14,271 nt of DNA from JBLHUT01 sp047629975. Lineage in GTDB: Bacteria; Pseudomonadota; Alphaproteobacteria; Rhodobacterales; Rhodobacteraceae. This document shows, one piece after another, positions 8,262 through 14,271 of this stretch. The DNA lies in NCBI GenBank assembly GCA_047629975.1, contig JBLHUT010000058.1, positions 1 through 14,271 on the forward strand, given 5' to 3'. Under the pieces are notes generated by a model. That model saw only the letters and a program-made list of their open reading frames with translations, made no database searches and was not told the DNA's origin. Within the stretch, counting starts at the first letter, position 1, and every line of letters starts with the position of its first letter. A program made the translations under genes and the position numbers.

Positions 8262-8918
8262 ATGGAAACGCGCCGCGCTGACAAGATAGCCGAGGAGCTG
8301 GAGGAGTTGGTACTTTCCGGTGCCATTCCCGATGGGGCGCGCCTTGATGAACTCAGCCTTGCCGGCCGTTTTGGTGTCTCGCGCACCCCGATCCGGGAAG
8401 CCCTGCAAAAGCTGGTGATTACCGGATTGGCGCAGCAACAGCCCCGTCGGGGGGTCTTTGTGCGCCAACCCGGACCTGTCGCCCTGATAGAAATGTTCGA
8501 GGTGATGGCCGAACTCGAGGCCGCGTGCGGGCGGTTTGCCGCTGTGCGGATCACCGATGCTGCCTTGGAGAAGTTGCGCGAGGCCAACACACTTTGCCTC
8601 ACAGCAATCGACGCAGGCGATGCCGATGCGTATTACCGCGGAAACGAGCAGTTTCATCACCTTATTTACGCCCAGTCAGGAAACGCCTTTCTGGAACACG
8701 AAGCGTTGCGCCTGCACCGCCGGTTGAAACCCTACCGCCGCATCCAGTTGCGGCTTCGCGGGCGGATGCGCCAGTCGATGGCCGAACACGAGGCTGTGCT
8801 TGAAGCGTTGTCGAACGCGGATGCAGAGCGCGCCGCCACGACATTACGTCAGCACGTCGCCATTCAGGGCGAAAAATTCCATCACCTGATGGCCGGGCTC
8901 AAGCACGCGGCACAATAG
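8262..8918 (+). CDS. matR: GntR-family (FCD) transcriptional regulator of the malonate operon
   Basis: 218-residue DNA-binding regulator. The N-terminal winged helix is at about 1-70: the recognition region GVSRTPIREALQKL (38-51) and the wing RRGVFVRQP (62-70) are hallmark GntR sequences. The C-terminal all-helical FCD ligand domain spans about 75-212. Its likely metal/ligand residues are Asn128 and His132 (NEQFH), His176 and His198; the usual first Asp is Asn here, a variant seen in the family. It is divergent from matP across 141 bases containing the palindrome TTGTATACAA. Expected role (MatR of Rhizobium and GtrA of S. meliloti, from memory): control of malonate uptake and catabolism genes with malonate or malonyl-CoA as signal. 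AGGGA lies about seven bases before the ATG. It ends six bases from the convergent TauE/SafE gene. Confidence 0.93.
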   Translation: METRRADKIAEELEELVLSGAIPDGARLDELSLAGRFGVSRTPIREALQKLVITGLAQQQPRRGVFVRQPGPVALIEMFEVMAELEAACGRFAAVRITDAALEKLREANTLCLTAIDAGDADAYYRGNEQFHHLIYAQSGNAFLEHEALRLHRRLKPYRRIQLRLRGRMRQSMAEHEAVLEALSNADAERAATTLRQHVAIQGEKFHHLMAGLKHAAQ

Positions 8919-8924
8919 ACCCGA

Positions 8925-9674
8925 TCACGCGGTGCCGCCAAGCGCACTCCACACCAGACGCACAGCAACCGCGGCCAGCAGCACCAGTATGATGCGGTCG
9001 AAAGCCTGCCTCGAGATGTATCTGGCCAGATATCCCCCGATCGGCATAGCCCCGAAAAGCGGCAGCGTCGCCACAAGGCTCATGCCTGCACGCTCCCATG
9101 TCATCAACCCATGTGCCGCCAGCATCGGGAGCTGTATCGCCGCCATCGCCGCAAAGAAAATCGAGATCGTCGCCATGAACTGAAGTCTTGGCAGCCTCAA
9201 GGCACTCAAAAACGTCAGTGAAACAGGGGCCGAGATACCCACCGCCCCCTGCAATATCCCCCCCGAAAGGCCCGCAGGAACAGCCCATTTCCGCGCCGTC
9301 TTCATGCTCATCACCCAATCAGGGCGCGCAAGACGAAAAATAAGGAACAACACGACTGCAAAAGCCACCGCCAACAACAAAGCCGTCGACGGCAACCGCG
9401 CAAGTATAACTGTCCCGATTGCAGCCCCGACAAATCCCGCACCTGCAAACAGCACCACAAACCGGCGCTCGAACAGATGCGCCCGATTGCGCCACCCCTG
9501 CCAAATGTTCGACAACAGGTTCGGCACCGCAAACAGGCACACCGCCAAAGGCACGTCGTACAGCATCGAAAGGATCGGCACCGCAACGATCGGTGCTCCT
9601 GCTCCGGTCGCCCCCTTCAGGACACCACCAAGAGCAAACGCCAATCCGGCGATGAGAAGGTCGCTCCAGTCCAT
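8925..9674 (-). CDS. TauE/SafE-family membrane protein (putative anion exporter/permease)
   Basis: Integral inner-membrane protein of 249 residues with about eight hydrophobic segments, the usual size for TauE/SafE (sulfite exporter-like) proteins. Seen: the N-terminal repeat GGVLKGATGAGAPIVAVPIL and a matching second-half block GLSGGILQGAVGISAPVSL, the paired Gly-rich motifs of the family. Members export or move sulfite, sulfoacetate and other small organic anions; the substrate here is unknown. The reading frame is open back to 9728, but GGGGGGAG (9681-9688) lies six bases before ATG 9674, so I use that start; ATG 9680 would touch the ribosome-binding site. It faces matR tail to tail with a six-base gap and is divergent from the protease gene. 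A link to malonate is possible but not shown. Confidence 0.88.
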   Translation of the reverse strand: MDWSDLLIAGLAFALGGVLKGATGAGAPIVAVPILSMLYDVPLAVCLFAVPNLLSNIWQGWRNRAHLFERRFVVLFAGAGFVGAAIGTVILARLPSTALLLAVAFAVVLFLIFRLARPDWVMSMKTARKWAVPAGLSGGILQGAVGISAPVSLTFLSALRLPRLQFMATISIFFAAMAAIQLPMLAAHGLMTWERAGMSLVATLPLFGAMPIGGYLARYISRQAFDRIILVLLAAVAVRLVWSALGGTA

Positions 9675-9680
9675 TGCCAT

Positions 9681-9688
9681 CTCCCCCC
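9681..9688 (-). promoter_or_regulatory. Ribosome-binding site deciding the TauE/SafE start
   Basis: GGGGGGAG on the minus strand, six bases before ATG 9674 and directly touching the alternative ATG 9680. Confidence 0.65.
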
Positions 9689-9845
9689 GTAGCCACAAAG
9701 ACCGGCGATGATGCCACTCCCACACCAATTCCCCCCCGACAGCAAGAGCGGTTGCCTAAATAATTTGTAATGTTCACGGCAGGGCCCTGATACCCGGCAC
9801 GCCTATCTTGGCTGTATCAGTCATTCGGATCAGGAGTTTTCTTTC
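9689..9845. other. Divergent spacer between TauE/SafE and Deg protease genes
   Basis: About 157 bases that should hold promoters for both directions. It has a seven-base C run (9731-9737) and a short AT-rich stretch at about 9757-9771. I found no convincing paired -35/-10. AGGAG (9832-9836), nine bases before the protease ATG, is its ribosome-binding site. Confidence 0.4.
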
Positions 9846-10973
9846 ATGACACATTCCCCTCGCTCACCCGCGCTTCCCTCTTTGCTGCTGGCCTCTGCGC
9901 TTGCAGTGGCTACCCCGTTTGTCCTTGTGCCAAGCCTTGTGCTGGCCGCTCCGGTTGGCGGATACGGCGATCTTGTCGAAGCCGTCTCTCCCGGGGTCGT
10001 GTTCATCGAGGTCACAACAAAGGCCACTCCGGTTGCTTTGGGGGCTGACCCTTCCGGCGACACCCCGCTTGACCAACTCAAGCGCCGCTTCGGAGACCTT
10101 GTGCCGGACCAGAATAGACAGGCCCCGAACGATCGCGAACGTCAGGGCCTCGGTTCGGGCTTCATCATCTCGGAGCAAGGGCATGTCGTGACCAACAACC
10201 ACGTGGTAGCCGGTGCCGACACCATTTCCATCAAGTTGGCAGACGGGCGCAAGTTCGAGGCAACTCTGGTCGGCACGGACCCCTTGACCGATATTGCCCT
10301 GCTCAAGATCGAGGCAGACACCCCCCTGCCCGTGGTTGCCTTTGGCACTTCGGCAAACATGCGACCGGGCGACGAGGTGGTGGCCGTTGGCAATCCCTTC
10401 GGTCTGGGCGGAACGGTAACGGCCGGCATTATCTCGGCAACATCGCGCAACATCAATTCCGGCCCCTTCGACGACTTTATCCAGACCGATGCCGCCATCA
10501 ACCGCGGAAACTCGGGCGGCCCGCTCTTTAACAACGACGGCGAAGTGATCGGTGTGAACACGGCGATCTTCTCTCCCGGGGGTGGCTCGGTCGGGATCGG
10601 CTTTGCGGTGCCATCGGATATGGTACAAAAAATCGTGGCAGATCTGCGCGATGACGGCAAAATCGACCGTGGATGGCTGGGTGTCCAGATCAAACCGATG
10701 AGCGATGAAATCGCGATGGTGTTGGGCTATGACAGCCCCACAGGTGCAATGGTCGAACAGGTCATCGCCGACAGCCCTGCTGCCCGCGCCGGCCTTTTGA
10801 AAGGCGACATCATTTTGTCGTTCGACGGGAAAACGGTCGAAGAGTTGCGCGATCTGCCGCGCATCGTTGCCGAAACCAACCCGGAAAGCGCCACATCTGT
10901 GGTTGTGATGCGCAGGGGCAAAGAGGTCACGCTGGATGTGACTGTCGGAAACCTTGCGGCACAAGGCGCCTGA
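9846..10973 (+). CDS. Exported trypsin-like serine protease with one PDZ domain (Deg/HtrA family)
   Basis: Periplasmic quality-control type endoprotease, 375 residues. An N-terminal hydrophobic stretch (about 12-34) ending LVLAAPVG is a signal peptide, with probable cleavage near 34-35. The S1 chymotrypsin fold carries the triad His119 (TNNHVV), Asp149 (LTDIAL) and Ser223 (GNSGGP), all intact, and a substrate loop VGNPFGLGGTVTAGIIS (181-197). A variable linker at about 66-100 corresponds to the regulatory LA loop. One PDZ domain follows (about 277-367, carboxylate-binding loop near GWLGV). Two-PDZ DegP/DegQ proteins are usually some 450-500 residues, so this is a short, DegS-like arrangement, but with a cleavable-looking leader instead of a clear membrane anchor. 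The DegP/DegQ/DegS assignment is left open. Confidence 0.92.
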   Translation: MTHSPRSPALPSLLLASALAVATPFVLVPSLVLAAPVGGYGDLVEAVSPGVVFIEVTTKATPVALGADPSGDTPLDQLKRRFGDLVPDQNRQAPNDRERQGLGSGFIISEQGHVVTNNHVVAGADTISIKLADGRKFEATLVGTDPLTDIALLKIEADTPLPVVAFGTSANMRPGDEVVAVGNPFGLGGTVTAGIISATSRNINSGPFDDFIQTDAAINRGNSGGPLFNNDGEVIGVNTAIFSPGGGSVGIGFAVPSDMVQKIVADLRDDGKIDRGWLGVQIKPMSDEIAMVLGYDSPTGAMVEQVIADSPAARAGLLKGDIILSFDGKTVEELRDLPRIVAETNPESATSVVVMRRGKEVTLDVTVGNLAAQGA

Positions 10974-10979
10974 TCCAAC

Positions 10980-11014
10980 GGCCCCGCCAAAGCACGATTT
11001 CCTTTGGCGGGGCC
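10980..11014 (+). terminator. Hairpin downstream of the protease gene, probable terminator
   Basis: Perfect 13-bp GC-rich stem, arms GGCCCCGCCAAAG (10980-10992) and CTTTGGCGGGGCC (11002-11014), with a nine-base loop, starting seven bases after the stop. The following bases TGTCTATCC are only moderately T-rich, so termination may be partial. It lies between two convergent genes. Confidence 0.7.
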
Positions 11015-11028
11015 TGTCTATCCCTTGG

Positions 11029-11045
11029 CCCCCCCCCGCGCGCGC
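11029..11045. repeat. Low-complexity run C9 then (GC)4
   Basis: Nine C followed by alternating GC in the 84-base gap between the convergent protease and MFS genes. It lies outside both reading frames. It could vary in length by slippage; no function is evident. Confidence 0.6.
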
Positions 11046-11057
11046 AGCCGCAATGCG

Positions 11058-12272
11058 TTATGCTGGCTCGTGTTTGATGTCCTGCGCCTCCAGAGGAGCC
11101 TGCAAAAAAGCAATCCCCGCTCCCGCAAGCAAGATCACACCGGCGCCAATCAACCCGTAGTCGATGCCGCCAAACACATCGCCGATCATTCCCGCCGCAA
11201 CCGGGCCAATTGTTTGTCCGACGGCGAAAAGCAGAGTAAACAGGCTGACCGAGCGGCCCCAACTGGCTTGTGGCAGGTTCTGACGGCTAAAGCTGGTCAC
11301 AGCCGCAGGCCCGATGAAAATCGACACGCCAAAAATTGCCGCTGACGCGATCAAGCCCACGTTCGTCGGCATCACAACCGGCAGAAAGGTTCCCAGACCC
11401 ACCGCCCCAACCGCCAGCCCGAGCGGTACGCCAGAGCGGTATTTCGCCAGAACCACCCGCCAGACAAAGGGCGACACGATGATGCCAAGGCCCGTGATGA
11501 TCCACACCAGCGACACCATAAATGTGCCCACATCCAATGCCCGCATCCATGCCACCAGAAACGTCAGGTACACGATGTAGCCGGTGGCGTAAAAAACATA
11601 GCCCCAAAGCTGGAACCGCATCGCGTGGATCGGCAGTGGCACCTTGGCGGCCTTGTTTCTTGGCGGCACCCTCAAACTGAACGCAGCCCAGATCGCCAGT
11701 GGACAGAACAAAAGACTGCTGCCGCCCAGCAACGCCCAAGCCAAAGGCCACGTCGAGGCCCCTTGCATATCGAACATCACAGGCAAGACCGCACCGCTCA
11801 GTACCATCCCGAGCCCCCCGCCACCGAAATAGACCGCAATCGCAAGCGCATTCTTGCGTGGGTTGTCCTGAAACAGCGATGCCGCAAGTGCGCCGCCCGA
11901 GATAAACGCAGGCGCCCCCGCGATGCCTGTCAAAACGCGCCAGAACGTGAGTATCCAGAAATCCTGCGTCAGTCCGCTCAGCAGCAAAAACACCGATGTC
12001 GCCACCATTCCGACCGCAAACAGCCACGCCGCCGGCACCCGCGAGATCAGAACCAGCGTCAACCATGCCCCGATGACATAACCGATGGCGTTGGCCGTGT
12101 TGATCCATCCGGCCTGAGTATAGCTCCACTCGAGATCGGCGCGCATCTCCGGCAGGATCAATCCATAGGCAAACCGCGCATAGCCGTTGCTGACACACAC
12201 TCCCAACGCCAAAGCCACCAGAATAACCCAAGGCCGGACCGGACCCGCGGCCTGCAATTGGAAAAAGCCCAT
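11058..12272 (-). CDS. MFS transporter, YbfB/YjiJ-like
   Basis: Inner-membrane permease of the major facilitator superfamily, 404 residues with about 12 hydrophobic segments in two halves. The N-terminal segment VSNGYARFAYGLILPEMRADL (27-47) with the following AGWINTANAIGYVIGA stretch is typical of the YbfB/YjiJ (MFS_4) subgroup, whose substrates are mostly unknown. A charged loop RVPPRNKAAK separates the halves. The start is the ATG at 12272, with only a weak GGGCGG upstream. A tiny five-codon reading frame, ATG GCG GGC GGC TGA, ends in TGATG over this start and might couple initiation. The short C-terminal tail (EAQDIKHEPA) is hydrophilic. It appears to be its own transcription unit: 198 bases from the RND gene and convergent with the protease. 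Uptake or efflux cannot be told from sequence. Confidence 0.88.
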   Translation of the reverse strand: MGFFQLQAAGPVRPWVILVALALGVCVSNGYARFAYGLILPEMRADLEWSYTQAGWINTANAIGYVIGAWLTLVLISRVPAAWLFAVGMVATSVFLLLSGLTQDFWILTFWRVLTGIAGAPAFISGGALAASLFQDNPRKNALAIAVYFGGGGLGMVLSGAVLPVMFDMQGASTWPLAWALLGGSSLLFCPLAIWAAFSLRVPPRNKAAKVPLPIHAMRFQLWGYVFYATGYIVYLTFLVAWMRALDVGTFMVSLVWIITGLGIIVSPFVWRVVLAKYRSGVPLGLAVGAVGLGTFLPVVMPTNVGLIASAAIFGVSIFIGPAAVTSFSRQNLPQASWGRSVSLFTLLFAVGQTIGPVAAGMIGDVFGGIDYGLIGAGVILLAGAGIAFLQAPLEAQDIKHEPA

Positions 12273-12470
12273 CAGCCGCCCGCCATGAAAGTTGCACTGC
12301 CAATGGCTATGTCAGGTTGTGCGTCAAGTAAACGGCCTGTTCAGCCCACACCGGCCACCACAACGGGTCGCAAGCCTGAAAAACAGCGCAAGCGGCCCGC
12401 GTATCAGCACCGCGCGGGCTGCCAAACCGTAAACAGCCCCGTTCAAGGGATACTTCGGGTGATTTGTACG
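12273..12470 (-). other. Spacer between RND and MFS genes
   Basis: 198 bases without a gene. A 10-bp stem with one G-U pair (12392-12401 with 12413-12422, 11-base loop) followed on the minus strand, eight bases on, by TTTTT (12379-12383) could be a weak terminator for the RND gene. Upstream of the MFS start the minus strand has TTTACTTGACG as possible -35 material but no good -10. Nothing else stands out. Confidence 0.4.
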
Positions 12471-14271
12471 TCAGCCGGTTTCTGATTGTGGCCGGTTTGC
12501 GCCCAATATCTTGCCAAGCAGCGCGCGGGACCGGTCTTTCAGACCATTGATCACGGTAAACAAGGACGGCACAAACACCAAAGAAAGCAACGTCGAGAGC
12601 AACAGCCCGCCAATCACGGCAACCGCCATCGGCGCACGAAACTCTCCCCCCGCCCCCAGCGCCATCGCGCTTGGCACCATGCCGGCCGTCATGGCAATCG
12701 TGGTCATCACGATCGGGCGCGCCCGTTTATGGCCCGCGTCGATCATCGCCTGCGTACGGGTCTTGCCCTGCGCCATGGCCTCGATCGCGAAATCCACCAG
12801 CATGATCGCATTCTTGGTCACGATCCCCATCAGCATCAAAAAGCCGATGACAACCGACAAACCGATGGCATTATTGGTCAGGTAAAGCGCAAGGATCGCA
12901 CCACCGATAGACAACGGTAGCGACAACAAGATCGTCATCGGCGTCACAAAACTGCCAAAAAGCAGCACAAGCACAACATAAACCAGCAAGATGCCCGCCC
13001 CCATGGCCTGCCCAAAGCTGGCAAAGACCTCTGCCATGACCTCGGCATCGCCTGAAGGTTGAATCCGCGTGCCAGCAGGCATGTTCAACGCCGTCGGCAG
13101 CGCATTGATTTCAGCCAGCGCAGACCCCAGCACCGCCCCCGGCGCAAGGTCGGCCTGCAAGGTGATGCGGTTTTCACGATCATACCGCTCGATCTTGCTC
13201 GGCCCGTTGGACAGCGCAAAATCAGCCACAACAGACAAAGGCACAGGCGTTCCGCTGGCTGTTGGCACACGCTGCCCCGCCATCAATTCAAGATTGCGGC
13301 GGTTTTTCTCGGCTATGCGAACCGTGACAGGTATCTGACGCCCGTCGATTGAAAACTTGGCCAGATTGGCATCGCTGTCTCCGATTGTGGCAATACGGAT
13401 CGTCGCAGCAAGGTCGGTTGCCGTTACTCCCAGTTCAGCCGCGATCTGCGGCTTTGGCGTGATCTGTATCTCGGGGCGCGACAAAGAGGCCGCATTGGTG
13501 ATGTTTGCAACCGTCGCCACGCTGCGCATGTCTTCGGAGAGCACTGCGGCGGCGGCGATCACGGCCTCGACCTCTTCGCCCAACACAACAATCGTGATAT
13601 CACGTTGTCCGTCACCGGTCAGAAAGTTGATCCGCGCATCCGGCAAATCCGCCAACAGGGCCTTGAGATCGTCCTCGATCACAAAAGACGACCTCTCGCG
13701 GGTGTCTTTCGCGCCAAGTGTGACCGTTATGCGGGCTTTGGTGATGTCGTTGGTGCCGCCCTGGACAAACACGTTGCGGACCTCGGGAACACTGCGCAAC
13801 CGCGTCGAGATTTCGTTGGTCAGACTGCGGGTGTCAGCGAGCGTCGCACCGGGCGGCAATTCGACCGAGATCGCCGCGCGCCCCTCGTCGGCAGGCGGAA
13901 TAAAGGTCGTAGGCAGCAGCGTCGCGGAATAGATCGACCCGACAAAGATCGCCAGACCAACAAAAAGCGTGATGGTCCGGTTGTTCAACGTCCAGTTCAA
14001 AAGCCGCATGTAACCGCGCATGATCCAGCCGTCGGGTGCCTCTACGTGATCCGGTGTGCTGCGCAGGAAATAGGCTGCCATCATCGGCGTTATCAACCGC
14101 GCCACCAGCAGCGAAAACAGCACCGCAACCGCAACCGTCAGACCGAATTGCCGGAAATACTGCCCCGCAATGCCCGACATGAAACTGACAGGCGCAAATA
14201 CGGCCACAATTGTAAAGCTGATCGCGATAACCGTCAGGCCGATCTCTCCGGCGGCTTCCACGGTTGCCTCA
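12471..14271 (-). CDS. RND efflux transporter permease (HAE1/AcrB-like), N-terminal part outside window
   Basis: C-terminal roughly 600 residues of a proton-driven inner-membrane drug/solute efflux pump that works with a periplasmic adaptor and an outer-membrane channel. The frame is open to the right edge (the GTG at 14261 is an internal codon; EAT precedes it), so about 430 N-terminal residues are missing by comparison with AcrB. Seen, in order: membrane helices of the first half including FAPVSFMSGIAGQYFRQFGL, a large periplasmic porter domain starting after a helix near LLPTTFIPPADEGR, then the second membrane bundle with SLPLSIGGAILALYL, GIVTKNAIMLVDFA (the conserved VxKNxIMLVDFA motif) and RARPIVMTTIAMTAGMVPSA. 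The C-terminus is short. It ends with TGA at 12471. The adaptor gene would be expected to the right of the window. The exact substrate is not predictable. Confidence 0.94.
   Translation of the reverse strand, partial: EATVEAAGEIGLTVIAISFTIVAVFAPVSFMSGIAGQYFRQFGLTVAVAVLFSLLVARLITPMMAAYFLRSTPDHVEAPDGWIMRGYMRLLNWTLNNRTITLFVGLAIFVGSIYSATLLPTTFIPPADEGRAAISVELPPGATLADTRSLTNEISTRLRSVPEVRNVFVQGGTNDITKARITVTLGAKDTRERSSFVIEDDLKALLADLPDARINFLTGDGQRDITIVVLGEEVEAVIAAAAVLSEDMRSVATVANITNAASLSRPEIQITPKPQIAAELGVTATDLAATIRIATIGDSDANLAKFSIDGRQIPVTVRIAEKNRRNLELMAGQRVPTASGTPVPLSVVADFALSNGPSKIERYDRENRITLQADLAPGAVLGSALAEINALPTALNMPAGTRIQPSGDAEVMAEVFASFGQAMGAGILLVYVVLVLLFGSFVTPMTILLSLPLSIGGAILALYLTNNAIGLSVVIGFLMLMGIVTKNAIMLVDFAIEAMAQGKTRTQAMIDAGHKRARPIVMTTIAMTAGMVPSAMALGAGGEFRAPMAVAVIGGLLLSTLLSLVFVPSLFTVINGLKDRSRALLGKILGANRPQSETG

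Noticed and set aside
9864..10964. 366-codon open frame opposite the Deg protease
   Set aside because: Mirror frame of a gene with an intact His-Asp-Ser triad; the translation is His/Asp/Arg-rich and has no known fold.
11287..12303. Second minus-strand frame inside the MFS gene
   Set aside because: Same strand, shifted frame; the MFS frame gives 12 clean hydrophobic segments and the other gives Gly/Arg-rich noise.
14259..14261. GTG at 14261 as the start of the RND gene
   Set aside because: The frame remains open to the window edge with sequence that fits an AcrB-type membrane helix region; no ribosome-binding site and half of the pump would be missing.

Overview
The window looks like ordinary chromosomal DNA of an alphaproteobacterium, most likely a Rhodobacterales/Roseobacter-group marine bacterium. 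This is inferred from the moderately high GC, tightly packed genes, a TRAP transporter with its own catabolic operon, and protein sequence flavour; no rRNA or other taxonomic marker is present. I see no tRNA, rRNA, CRISPR array, insertion sequence or prophage gene.

Layout. (1) 1-1403, plus strand: the 3' five-sixths of ettA, a translation-associated ABC-F ATPase, ending at a strong palindromic terminator (1433-1462) shared with the convergent operon. (2) 1505-8120, minus strand: a malonate-use operon read right to left: matP (periplasmic binding protein), matQ and matM (TRAP membrane subunits), matA (malonyl-CoA decarboxylase), matB (malonyl-CoA synthetase), then after a 109-base gap an SDR oxidoreductase. 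(3) 8262-8918, plus strand: the divergent GntR/FCD regulator matR. The 141-base spacer holds the perfect palindrome TTGTATACAA. (4) 8925-9674, minus: a TauE/SafE-family membrane protein, tail to tail with matR. (5) 9846-10973, plus: an exported trypsin-like Deg/HtrA protease with one PDZ domain. (6) 11058-12272, minus: an MFS permease of the YbfB/YjiJ type. (7) 12471-14271, minus: the C-terminal part of an RND efflux pump cut by the window edge.

How the central block works (family knowledge plus inference): MatP captures malonate in the periplasm, MatQM imports it with an ion gradient, MatB converts malonate + CoA + ATP to malonyl-CoA, and MatA decarboxylates this to acetyl-CoA + CO2. MatR probably controls the operon and itself through the shared operator, with malonate or malonyl-CoA a plausible signal. 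The gene order P-Q-M-A-B, the overlapping stop/start junctions and the catalytic residues in MatA and MatB make the assignment firm. The system is a known type. The less familiar points are the attached SDR gene, a 12-bp hairpin between matP and matQ, a second inverted repeat in the promoter, and an acetylation motif in MatB.
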